From Corbicula japonica (Eukaryota > Mollusca > Bivalvia > Venerida > Cyrenidae), in contig JAZAYU010000012.1 in assembly GCA_038501625.1 (NCBI GenBank), forward strand, positions 2,728,001 through 2,792,000: a DNA stretch of 64,000 bases, read 5' to 3'. Position numbers and translations under genes: made by a program. How positions within the stretch are numbered: position 1 is the stretch's first letter; the number at the start of each line of letters is the position of its first letter. A model generated the notes under the pieces. That model saw only the letters and a list, made by a program, of their open reading frames with translations. It did no database searches and was not told where the DNA came from. Below, in pieces: positions 1 through 12,323 of this stretch.

Positions 1-735
1 AATGGGTTAATCACCAGGCCTGCAGAGCGCTGCAGAATATCATGTTGGTAACCTTATTTGAATTTACAGATGGTTTTACGAATAACCGGAAGAATTTAAC
101 ATTGCCTTTTATTTTCTTAAGTATATAAATTATATATCCATTAAAACTGACTGCGAAATACCTTGTTGCAATAGTGATTTTAATTTGCACCTATATTTAT
201 TTTTTAATTAAATCTGGGTATCAGCTATAAATCTTACAAAAGGTTTTCCTTAATTTGTGATACCGATAACCTTGTTTTAAAAGTGTTTCTGTTAGGCAAA
301 GGTAACGTTCATTGAAATCATTAACATCATTGCAAGCTCTAGAAAAGCGAACACGATGTGAGATATAAACCCCGTCTAAAGCGGAATATTTATTATATTG
401 AAATTAAAATCATCTCTTTTATCACACATTTTAGTAGTGACGTATCAATTTTGAATAGAAAGATTAAGATAAAGAAAATGTGCTTGCTTATCTGTGTTTG
501 TTATTAAGTTGTAGCACGTTGGGATAATACGACTTTATTAACCAAAGATGTAAAATTGTTATTATACATGCTCAACAAATCACCAAGTTACCTCGAGGTG
601 TTGTTAAAGGCTATAATAATGTCATCCTGATGTTCGGTAGAAAGAGATAACATAAAATCTCTTTCGTAACAGTATAAAAACAGATCAGCAACAAGGGGTC
701 CACAATTAGAACTCATTGGAATGCCTATTAAAATA
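1..735 (-). mobile_element. Decayed Penelope-like reverse transcriptase fragment
   Basis: Read on the minus strand, this stretch follows the open reverse transcriptase at 38280-39030 base for base over many blocks. Shared blocks include the part around CTGCAGGCCTGGTGATTAAC at the window edge, the block near 290-350 matching 38690-38760, and the block near 590-725 matching 38285-38415. Homology stops near 735, inside the conserved IPMGTN region. The frame is broken by many indels and stops, so this is a dead copy. It also runs off the left edge of the window. Family assignment rests on the better copy at 38 kb. Confidence 0.85.
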
Positions 736-984
736 TTTTTAAATCAGGTTACATATCAATATCATGCATTTGACAATGTTTTTAACTTAAATATTTGGAA
801 GATATTTTATAATTTCATTTTCTGTGTAAAATATTCAAAATTTGATAAGGCCTACTGTTTCCCCGATGACAGCCTCGCCAATAAGATGAGCAAGGGGGAC
901 ATAAATTTAAACCCAAATAAAGTTTATAGCTTTAATGTTAAAGACATGCACGGGAATTATTGATTTGTACATGTTTGACGGCAA

Positions 985-2090
985 ATGAAGCACGAAAACT
1001 TCGTTAACTTCGAAAAATCAAAATTTTGTCGGCTATCTGATTTTTCTGTTAACAAATTGCAATTCAGCTTTAGTGTAATAATTCAATATAAAAATCAAAA
1101 TGTAAGAAGGCGGCTCACGCCTGACGAGATGAATAGGGGGTTTGGTTTGTTGCAGAACCATGTCTTGGAGGCAGGTTGCCCTGCCCGCTCCTTGAAGTTT
1201 TCCCACAGTTTTTGTCAACGAATGTGGAATCGTTTCCACATCGAAGGAAATGTAGCATATTAATGGTGGTTGTTCTAGTTGTACAACACATGCAAAACAC
1301 CGATACATTGTTTTCGTGGCCCGGTGCAATCGTTTCCAGGACGCTACTTTGTTAGGAAACAGCTTGCGGAATGCAAAAAAGTACTAATATCTTTCCAGAC
1401 AACAAGGAACAGTTTGCATGATGCTGGTATGAATGAATAACTACGTCAGAGAACGCCTGCGTTGACCCCGAGACCATATGAAATGGAGACCCTGAAGTTA
1501 GATCCCGGTTTTGTTGACTGATGGGTTTAAATTTGGTCTGACTTCACAGATAGGCGCGCAAGAGTGTGGAGAAGACCAAATGAACGTTTTGCTCCAGCTT
1601 GCATCTCGGAACACGACATATATGGTCGAGGGACTGTTATTGTATGGGGAGGAATAAGTGTCATTGGCAAAACGGACCTCAATTCTTTTGACATCGGCAC
1701 CTTGGCATCAATAAGGGTATTGTCGCGAGATAATTAACGTACATGTACGACCGTATGCAGGAGCAATGGGTCCAGATTTTATTCTAATGCGGAACCTCGG
1801 CCAAACACTGCCCACCTCACTACCCAATATATTGCACATAATAAAATCGAGATCTTGACTTGGCCTGCAAGATTCTCGGCCTTAATCCGCTTGAGCGCGT
1901 GTAGTACATGCATCAGAGTGTCATTTCTTGTCGCCCTATGCAGCCGGTCACTTTTGAAGAATTTCTTGCTGCCTAACAACAGAATTGATAAGTGTTCACA
2001 TATAACACGTCTTGTCAGCCGTCTGTTTCAGTTCACCATCAAATAAAGCTCCAGATCGAGAAGACGCGTCAATAAACAGTCCCTTTCCTT
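985..2090 (+). pseudogene. Tc1-like DNA transposase relic
   Basis: The piece at 1120-1262 reads as the N-terminal helix-turn-helix part of a Tc1-type transposase, with RRLTPDEMNRGFGLLQ and later RMWNRFHIEGNV. Farther on, with frame changes, come VWGGIS near 1645, a PYAGAMGPDFILM-like stretch near 1755-1785, a decayed N-x-x-P-H-T-A-like stretch near 1790-1815, and WPARFSALIRLS near 1860, all in the order of an intact Tc1 transposase catalytic domain. Several frameshifts and stops separate them, so no active protein can be made. I did not find clear terminal inverted repeats. Confidence 0.75.
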
Positions 2091-4637
2091 TGCTTGTTAA
2101 CAATTTCTTAAAGTTCTTATTGCTCTACAACACTCAGTTTTGACGTTGTTGTGAATGTTAAGTTGGTAGCGTGGTACTATTTGGCTGTATGGTAAACTGT
2201 TTAAACTTATAATTTCAAAGTTATAATATGAATATAAATCTATAATCGACACACAATAGCTAACTGTTTAAGAATATGATAAGTTCAGTTTCATGTATTT
2301 TATTTTTTCAGTCAATTAATTCCTACTGGTTAACAAAAGATAAAAACGCCTTTTTAAAAAGTAAGCATTTATATTCATATATTGTTGTTGGCCTGTGTGA
2401 ATGTAATTGCCGCAAAATTGAACCCGGAAGTAGGAAAATTTGCACTGAATATACATAGTCACATGTTCCTATTTTAACAAGACATTTCAGTACAGATTTT
2501 GGCGTATGGTATATACACAATACAAATTAACTATTTTAGTTTGATATATCTTATACAAACAACTACTGTTATTTCTATATACTAATTCGATATGGACACA
2601 AATTAATTCATAGGTGGCTTTAAACATGCTTATAATTCATTTAAGAAGTAGTCTGGAATATAGGAATTAGTTTTTTAAAAGACATTTTCAAATTGTGAGC
2701 ACGTAACTGAATATTTGTTTTAAATAAGTGAAAAAGGACTTTGCCAATAAATCAATTTTATATTGGACACAGTGTAAGGTGGTGACCATTTCACTATTGA
2801 ATGTGCAAAATTTATTTAACTGCAGAATTAATTCATATAACAAAATAGTCATATTCACATGAAACTCTTCAACACATGATATTCATGTCTTAAACTAACG
2901 ATATTATTTAAAAGTTAATTTTATATGTATATTGTCTTAATTTTATATAATAACGTACCAGTAAGACTTAAGTAGAAGACTTAGAGAAGAGAACATGACA
3001 CAACTTAGGAGGTTTATGCCACGATACGTTAACGGCTGGACTAGAAAGTTGTATTTTAACTGAGTTCATGGCAAAAAGAGGGGATATGACAGTAAAGCTT
3101 GACTTAAATGCTTAGTTTAGGGTGCATGACTCTAGATTAAGTATAATGACACAGTGCCAGAAGGTTTGGCTAAAAGGGTTAGATAAGAATAATGTACATC
3201 CCTTATAAAATAATGTACACATTAAATGTACCGCCTTGGAACGTTCAGTGGAGGTAAATTATGGCACTGGGGGGGGGGGGGTTAAAAACTGTTTCTTAGA
3301 AATCTCCCTCCTATGCTGTTTAAAATTGTAACAACAAAGAACAATATGACTCTTTTTTTTAAAGAAATAGCATTACATCAATTTGACTTCAATACTTGCT
3401 GAACAATGTAAAATAACCATATATCTAGATATCTAATTGTAAGAACAAAAATGTATGCAAAAGAAACATAATCTTATCATAAAAAGCCAAGTTCAGAAAA
3501 CACAGCCTCCACACTCGGACAAGGATTAAATAAAAGAGTTAGAACAAGCACATGAGGAAATATTATAGCATTATGACGGTAGGGATAAACTGAATGAGTA
3601 GCTGAAGAATATGTGACAGAAAAAAATATCATGGCATGATGAGGTGAAGGCTTGTCTGGAAGTGTTATTGTTGTGTACTTGTCATGTCATTCACACATTG
3701 AAATTATACTTCTTCTTTTGTAATACGAATAATGAAGGTGATTACGTGTTTCCTAAATAGATTCGTTGGAGAATAGCGATCGTCATCGAATGTTTGTCAA
3801 ATGTGTACAATGTCAACTTTTACTAATTAATAGACAGAAAATCGGCTTTTTCTTACCGGATTTTTATGTAATGAGTGACTGTAGTTTTATTTCACGATGC
3901 GAGTGGCAATTTTGTAAAATTTGATAAAGCTTTGCAAACATATAATTACCAGAAAGCGACAGATGTATATGGTCAAAACGTTGTTTTCTTAATGGAACTA
4001 CTGCCACCTGCATTCAGCAACCACCTGTCTTAAACATCAAGTTTGAATGTGCCCCAAGCTGAAATTTTGTTCTACTGTTTATCTGTTTTAAACAGCCACT
4101 TTTTATCACTCTCTTGGGTAGCTTCTTAATACGGTACAGGTTTGACTGTAGTTGTTGATTCACCTATTAAGATCTACTAGGATACGGAAGTGTGGTTAAC
4201 ATCTATAATTTTCGTGTCTGTTCAATACTTATTTTTTAATTCGTCTTTTAAATCGATATAAAACTCGACAAAGACCATGTTAAGTATATTTTGACGCGTT
4301 AAATAATTTCATTCCTTTAACAATCAAAAGTCCCATTTATCTCATTTATCTTCAATTTGCATTAAACCCACTGCTCCTCCGTAAGCGATACTTGCTCATT
4401 CAATATAAGCTATCGTGCTACTTTAAAATAGTTATTTGTACCTTATGCATTTCATTTTATTAAATCACGCGGTATAAGGAAATTAATAAAAACGAGACAA
4501 AAACACGTTTTTACAACCAGGAACAGAAATTGCACATTTAGATAATTTTGAATGATGAAAGATTAAAGACTATTAATAAAAATTTAAGCAAACATTTACA
4601 GCGAAATCATTCATATCCAGAATTCTCAACGAGAAAG
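2091..4637. other. Intergenic, AT-rich, no gene seen
   Basis: I see no convincing exon here. A run of 13 G lies at 3269-3281. The segment near 3490-3545 weakly resembles the repeat seen at 15290-15425 and 39285-39610 (shared AAAACACAGCCTCC core). The stretch just before 4638 should hold the promoter and 5' untranslated region of the following gene, but no clear TATA or initiator could be assigned. Confidence 0.5.
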
Positions 4638-4733
4638 ATGTTTGTGCTAGTTCTTTTACTGCTTTTGTCTGTTGAAAACGGACACGTTGCAGAGGTTGCG
4701 ACCTGCGAGCAAATGGATCTAAGATCCCTCCTT
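4638..4733 (+). CDS. Exon 1 of EGF/IgGFc protein (signal peptide)
   Basis: Thirty-two codons from ATG to the donor CTT|GTAAGT, ending in phase 0. The product is a leucine-rich signal peptide followed by a short acidic stretch with one cysteine. Confidence 0.85.
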
Positions 4734-7700
4734 GTAAGTAAATCATTTCTTTTTTGTGTTCTTTTAGCTAAAATTGATGCCGTTTGCTGTGTTTTCCTGT
4801 TGCTTGCAATTGTAAATTGGCTTGAGATATAGGTGTTCAGTTTATGAATGATGTGTCTTGATAGTTATGCCTTTTTAATCAGAAGAACATTAGATATATT
4901 TAGTACTGTGATATCAATGCACGAGTTCTTTGGGGTAAAATTGCGCGGCTTTTGCAGCTCAAATTTATTCCGGGACTGAATGAGTGCATATTTATTAAAG
5001 ATTGAAACGACATTTGATGTTTTTATTTGGGTATGGAAACAGTTGGTTTGATTAAAGTTTGTGAAGAACGAAGGAATTCATGCGCACATTAAAAAATCGT
5101 ACTGTTTTCATACCCAAATGAAAACTATCAAAATCGATTCAATCCTTATATTTTACACACATAAATACTCTCATTAATACAGAAATTATGACAAGAGTTC
5201 GTGATATTACGGCTTTTTTCGCATGGCTGTTGGAACAGCCACGATGACCGTTAAGTGAATGACGGCGCTTTTCGTAGCAACTCGTGTCATAATGCGCGTG
5301 CTCGTCGACCTATGCAATAAGTTGTGAGCGGCTTTTAGTAAATGTAAAGCCTTTCCTCTTGAAGGTCAGAGACCACTAAATAGTTTCCCATAGACTTACA
5401 TTATAAGATTTGGTCCTCCTGTGATTTTATTTACACGACTTGTTCCAAAACTACCCCAGATTTGCATAGTGGCACTCTTGAAAACATTAAAATGTTTTAC
5501 AAGATATATAATTTAATAAATCAAGTTATTTTACGTTATATTTCATAAAAAACATAGTATGCATTGAAAGGAATGATCAACATGAGCCTGTTTTTAACAT
5601 TTCAAGACAGATAGAGGCTAGATCTGGTACAGGAGAACTTAATTTTGGAACCTTTTTGACATAACATGCCATCTTTTAGCCTTATTTTCTGGAATTTCTT
5701 AGTGATTATGCTCATGATTTGACACAAATCATGTCAAGAGTGTTTCATTCTGTGATATAAACCTATGTCTTGAAATATAATTCATGACTCACAGAGAAAT
5801 ATAACAATTTATATGAAAAATATACCATATTTTGACTAAATTGAAGAAAATAAAATATATAAAAATAATAATAAGGCTGAAATACCCTCAAAATATGCAT
5901 TTTATTGATAAAACAAACTTCAAGAAGCTCATTCCAATCAAAATCCACATAACCATGACTACTTTCAGTGAATAAAGGGACCAAATGTTAGAATTTAATC
6001 AATTTTGCATATTCAAGGGAGGTAATCACAATAATGGAAAGACAGTTATCTGTTGTTTATCAATTCATTGTGGTTCATAACCTTGCTAATTTGAATGTTT
6101 TTAAACATTACAACTGAAATACAACTTAAATTAGATTTAGTTCACTATATTTGAAGAAAGAGATAAAAATCTAAACACTAGTGGGGTGACAAATGCATTA
6201 TAAAAACACTACACCCCTGCATTCTTTCAAGTTGCATCATTTTAAAAGAGCTAAACTAAACACAATAAAGCTGGAAGCAGTCTGTTTGTTTTAAACACTA
6301 CACCCCTGCATTCTTTCAAGTTGCATCATTTTAAAAGAGCTAAACTAAACACAATAAAGCTGGAAGCAGTCTGTTTGTTTTAAACTATTATGAAAGATGT
6401 GTTTGGGCCAAAATGCTGCAAAATTTACAAAAATGTTGCCTCAGATATTCAATGTGACTTGTTGGGAAAAATTTTTTGAAAGGCATCTTCTCGCGACATA
6501 ATATTTATCGCAAAAAGTAATAAAATCATTTCGACAAAATCTTTTCGTGCAAAATGCATTACAAAACATTCGCGAAGAATGCCGGAAACATTTTTACATG
6601 CAGAATCCTTGAACACATAGGAAACTATAAAACCACATGTGATGTAGACCACTATTATTTGTTTGGCACCAAAATTCCTACTTACATGATACTAATATTA
6701 CTCAATGTGCATTTGTATGAAATCTTTATATAATACATGAGCCATTTTCTCTTAATTAATGTACATGTTCTATTAATCTACAAGTTTTAAGCAACAAAAT
6801 ATGCAGAAAACCCTTACTAGTGCTACTTCTAGTACTAATCAAGCATTGTTTACATCCAGGCTTTAGGTCAGAGACCACTAAATAGTTTCCCATAGACTTA
6901 CATTATAAGATTTGGTCCTCCTGTGATTTTATTTACACGACTTGTTCCAAAACTACCCCAGATTTGCATAGTGGCACTCTTGAGAAATGCAAAAATGACC
7001 AAGAATTGGTGCCTTCACCAACTCATTCTCTCAGCATTTTAAACCGAAAGTAACCACCCCCAGAATGTAAACAAATCTCTAACCCAAAATAAGGAAAGTA
7101 CCAACTTCTTTAAAGTGACACAAATCACCTTTCAAACAGTGTTTTAAGTAATCATTTTTATTTTTAAGTATATAATTAAAGTCATTTTACATTTTTGAAA
7201 ACAAAAAAATATTTCTATTCTCTATAGTTTTGGCCAATGAATCTTTGAAAATAAATTAAGCCCGAATCGTCCCTAGACAAAATTGTTTAATCCGCACCAG
7301 GCTTTTATATTTTGTGTACTCTGACCTTAAAGTAATACATCACTCTGTGTTCAATCAGGAATAATTTCGAGAAAAAAAACTAACAGCAATACCGTAAATT
7401 GGGATATTTTGGCCTTCATTAATAATTGGCCTAATTGGCCACCCTAATGAAAAGGCCAAAAATTAAACACACCAAAATATGTCACTGGTGAAAATTAAGC
7501 CCAGGTAGTGCAAACACAATACAGATTATTTTTCGCACTTCGCCGACGTTGATCACAATTTATCGCTTATAAAAACAACTCGATAAGTCCCATTATTTTA
7601 AATTTCAGTTGCAATAAATGTTGTGAAAATGTGAGATTGGTTTTAGTGTTTTAAATATCATATCGTTATTTGCATTACACTTATATAATTTTTATGCATT

Positions 7701-10700
7701 TTAAATGTATATTTCTGCATGTGAAAATTTATTTTTGTATTTAAAATAATAATATTAATAATTTTGCTGTCTTTTGTTGCTTTCTCCTATATGTGTCGTT
7801 TATAAATATGTCTAAGATATATGCTGACCAATCTGATAAATTATCGTTAATGACATGACAAAATAACACATTTGTGTTTATTTTTCACCAGACAATGATA
7901 AATGGCCAAAATTAAACTGGCCAAAATAAAACACAGGCACTTTGGGGGAAAATGGCCAAAATTTGACGACGCCAAAATATCCCAATTTACGGTAGGGTAC
8001 ACAGAAATAACGTTAACTGACTGCCAATGATGCATTTATAGTTTCCAGTGCGAAATTGACGTCATTATCTATCGTGATTCACGTCAATTTTCACTTTACG
8101 TCGAGTTCTCAATAATTAAAAATGTTCCTAAAGCTTTTCGTTGCATAGAAAGGGGCATATAATAATATAAAATACGTTATGCTATATAGAATATAAAACG
8201 ATTTTCTTAATAAGCAGATAATCGTAATATAAGAGAATAAATTTTACCTTGCAGTAAATAAATTAATTAAAATTGATTATTCTGAATACATGAAAACTGA
8301 TTAAAATGCTACACATTTTTTGTGTGGGTAAGTTAAGCTTTTTTCGCTTTTCTTTTAATGTCATATTAAGTTGTTCTCTGAAAGAGTAAAATAAGATGTT
8401 ATCTCATGATAATATATACTGAACAAAAATAAAAAGTATTCACTTTTTATGCTTATATTCTAATTAACATAATTTCATTAAATCTGGAACGCTTTGAATG
8501 TCTTTTTTAGTCAATCTAGATTGTTTTTAAGTTTAACTTTTCATGAACAAAATCTTTCACACCAATACCTGTGCAACTGCCAGCCGAATAACAATTTATA
8601 ATGGATTACAAAACACTACATATTTAATTTACTAGTATAGGGAGGTAATTGGAAATGGTTGTTAAACAAGGAATTGTTGTTTTATTGACGAATGTTTTGT
8701 GATTTTTTAAATCACAAGATGAGGAGACATTGATTTAATTCAAATAATGGTGAATTATTTTAAGAACCACCTTCTTTTTCCTGAAATCCTAATTCTAACA
8801 TAGGGAAAGATAACTGTTGTGGCTGCAGATTTTCAATATCACTTTATCTCTTTAACATGATAACAGAAATGCAATTTTGTTCACATATTTAATTTGAAGT
8901 TTTCATTTTCATTTTTTACCAAATTTAAGATAGGAAAATGGATACCTTTTATTTTTGTTGAGTATATATAGTGTCTTTTTCCAGGGATTAGTGAAGACTT
9001 TTGGCATTGAAACCAACGATAAACTTATTCATCTGAAAGAAACAGTTACGTCGGCAAATTTGAGAGTTAGCAAAGATCTTGAAGAAACAAATCGACGCAT
9101 CGATACCGTCAATGCAACATTAAACTTTATCAAAAACGCCTTGGTGAATATTCGTCACATACTAGGTATTTCATGTTGTTTTTTTTTTAATACATGTACA
9201 AATAATGGAATAAGCATGTGTTGTTAGTGTTTATTTGCTTGTTAATCTGTCTGTTGTCTCAATGAAACTATTAATAGGCATAATTAAGCTTTTAATCATT
9301 AAGAACGATGGCTTCTACGATTACGGGAACAAATGATAATTGGAAAAGAAAATCATCTTTATTTTCTTGTTTAATAGAGCAACTTTAAGAAAATGATCCA
9401 ACAATAAATATTCCTTAAACATGTTAATCAGCCTTTTTTGAACACTTAGAAAGACTTTTAAGGCCCATCTTATGGTATTAGGAAAGTCGCTGCAACCTTT
9501 TAGAGAACCCTCTTGAACACCTTCCATAATTTTTTTCAACATGTTTATTGTAAAACAAATGTGAAGGAAGTGTTTCATTTCACTGTAAACATAGATGATC
9601 ATAATTATACTGATATCTGCTTTGGCTTCTTATGTTCAAACAGTTTGTTAAAATATTTAAACTAAGTGTACATTTTAATATTGAGAACAATATATTTAAA
9701 AAATTATGAATAAATCTTAACATAAAAGTAAGTAATACATCTAACGGCATATCTTTTTTTATATCGCTTTCGTCTCCAGCATATTTAGGAAGATGCAGAT
9801 TTACGAAAACTTAATGCATATTAAAGCTCTTACTATACAACGGTATCTAATACGTTGAACTGCTGTTACATGCACATGAAGCATGTTTTTCTGCACTTGT
9901 TATTGTCCAATCTTGAAACATGGATAAATAACCTTAAACGCCAATCCATCACTCAGTGACTAGTTGCAAACCCACGCAACATCTGGAACCCTTATTATGA
10001 ACAAGCAATTGAGGATTGGCTACATCAAGAAGACACGGCATCCCTACACAATCAAAAGTAGATAGGAAAAGAGAGCTTAGCTTATTTAATGATCACTTTC
10101 AAAATAGACACCACAAACAATATCAAAAATGCGAACCTGAGAGGTTATCGCCTTGAATCGTCAGTGGCAAAACAATTAGGCAAAAAAGGGTTCTCATATG
10201 AACAAACACGTACAAGTTGTCTTGAAGAATTAGCTCAAATCCACCCATCAACTCGACAGTGTTGCAAGCAAAATGCCACCAGCATATAAACCCTAAGAAG
10301 CTTATAGCATTGTCAAACAAAACATTGGTACTGACAGGGAAAAAAGAAAATGATCAAGCTTCTATGGTTGTTTTTCCCTATATGAATTTAAAGATGGTTT
10401 TTGCGAAAAAAGGGGAGAAATTAAAACTTTATTTTCTTTAGTTTATCAGACAATTTCTAGTTGGAAATCCAGGCAAAATCTTAGAACCTTATTATCAATG
10501 CATAACTAACATGATGCCATTCTTGTTACGCCTGAAGACAAAAGTAATGCAATTCCAACTTAAAACTTAAAAGGCATGATCAAAGCATGCGTATTCAAAA
10601 AAACTCAATCCCTGAATGCGGTAGAAAAAAGCACGATTCGCTCGCTTTATCTGTAATTTTACCTTGCAGATCGCACTTAATATTTGGTCTCTGAATTGCT

Positions 10701-12271
10701 CTGGATATTTCCAATAATTTCAAAATGCAATATTAAAGGGAACATTTGCGTCGGTTTCAGAAATCGACGAATGTCACAGTAATCCTTGCAAGAATGGTGC
10801 GATATGTGCCGACGGTATTAACAGTTATTCTTGCCGATGTATAGCTGGATATAACGGTACAAATTGTCAGATCAGTAAGTATTTATATTTTAGACATTCA
10901 GGACATTACATCATGCAATCGAATGTCTTACTAAAGCCTGTCTCTCACAGAAACACACGGCTTATACGGTTGGCCACCCGTGTAAACCGTACATACAACC
11001 GAACCAACCGTGGCCTTATCCGAGTTACACTCGGGCCATTCGAGTGTATCCGTGAAAGCCGTGTATGATTTTTAAAACTTTTAAAAAACTGGCACGGGTG
11101 CCATGTCCGTGTATGATCGTATTAGCGATCGTACAAGACCGTAAGAGACCGTGTGAGACCGTACGAGACCGTATATACAACCGCACATGAAGTCCACTCC
11201 ACGAGTGAGCTCAACCGTGTCAATATCTTACATTAATCGTATATTACAAAAGTCGGTGGGACCGTATGTAAACCCTGTAAATGTCCAGTTAATCGAGTAA
11301 AAGTCGTGTTCAATCGTACTAGGCCGTAACAGACCGTACTAGACCGTACTTTGAACCGTACAACAATCGTATGAAAATCGTTTGCAAATCGTGTTCAAAC
11401 CGTGACAAACATTGCTTGACCGAGTATATCCGTGCTTTGTTCGTACATACTCGTTCTACATTCGAGTCTAAATCGTACTTACTCAACCCCAGGCACGGTT
11501 GGAGCTCAATACTCGTACCAGTCAACCCGTGTATAACCGAGTATACCGTATTGGAACCGTGTGCCCAACCGTGTTTTGTGTGAGACAGGCTTAAAATAAT
11601 ATTGGCAATTTATAATTTGAACCAATATTGATATATTCTGTGGCACTGCTATGTTAAAAGAAATACTATAACGAGCATTGCAATGATTAGCAAAGAAAAA
11701 AAGACCAACACATTTTGAAAGGACACATTACAATATGTTAATAATCAGGTAAAGACTCTGTTGTATGTTTGTGTACAGATATAAATGAGTGTGCAAGTTC
11801 CCCTTGCCAGAATAATGCCACGTGCCACGACCAGATCAACGGATACACATGCACCTGTCTAAAAGGTTGGACGGGCGCTTATTGCCAGGAAGGTAATACG
11901 TGTATTTTCTTTTACATTTTAATCGTTTATCTTCAAACGTTCGTCGGGGACCATGATTTCGAAGAGAACACGTTCACGGTGAACATTTATTCTGCTTACA
12001 ATTTGGCGCTGCGCACTGTGCTTTTAAGATATATGCGCAGAATTACTGTGTAGAATAAATTTAGCGAGTTGATGAAGAAAGTTGCAGACTGACCAAAACA
12101 TTCACTGCTGCTGATAATTCTGTATTCTGGAAAATACACGTTATGCCAAAAACTCGAATATGAATAACATGCTGCAATATTTATAAAAAAAAGAGTATTT
12201 GAGTCATGAAATCCTAAACATTCAGTGACATATTGAATCATTTAAATATTAATATTGTATTATACTAAGAT

Positions 12272-12323
<52 letters not shown>

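Noticed and set aside
721..963. Plus-strand 80-codon frame
   Set aside because: Overlaps the end of the reversed reverse transcriptase fragment and shows no coding features.
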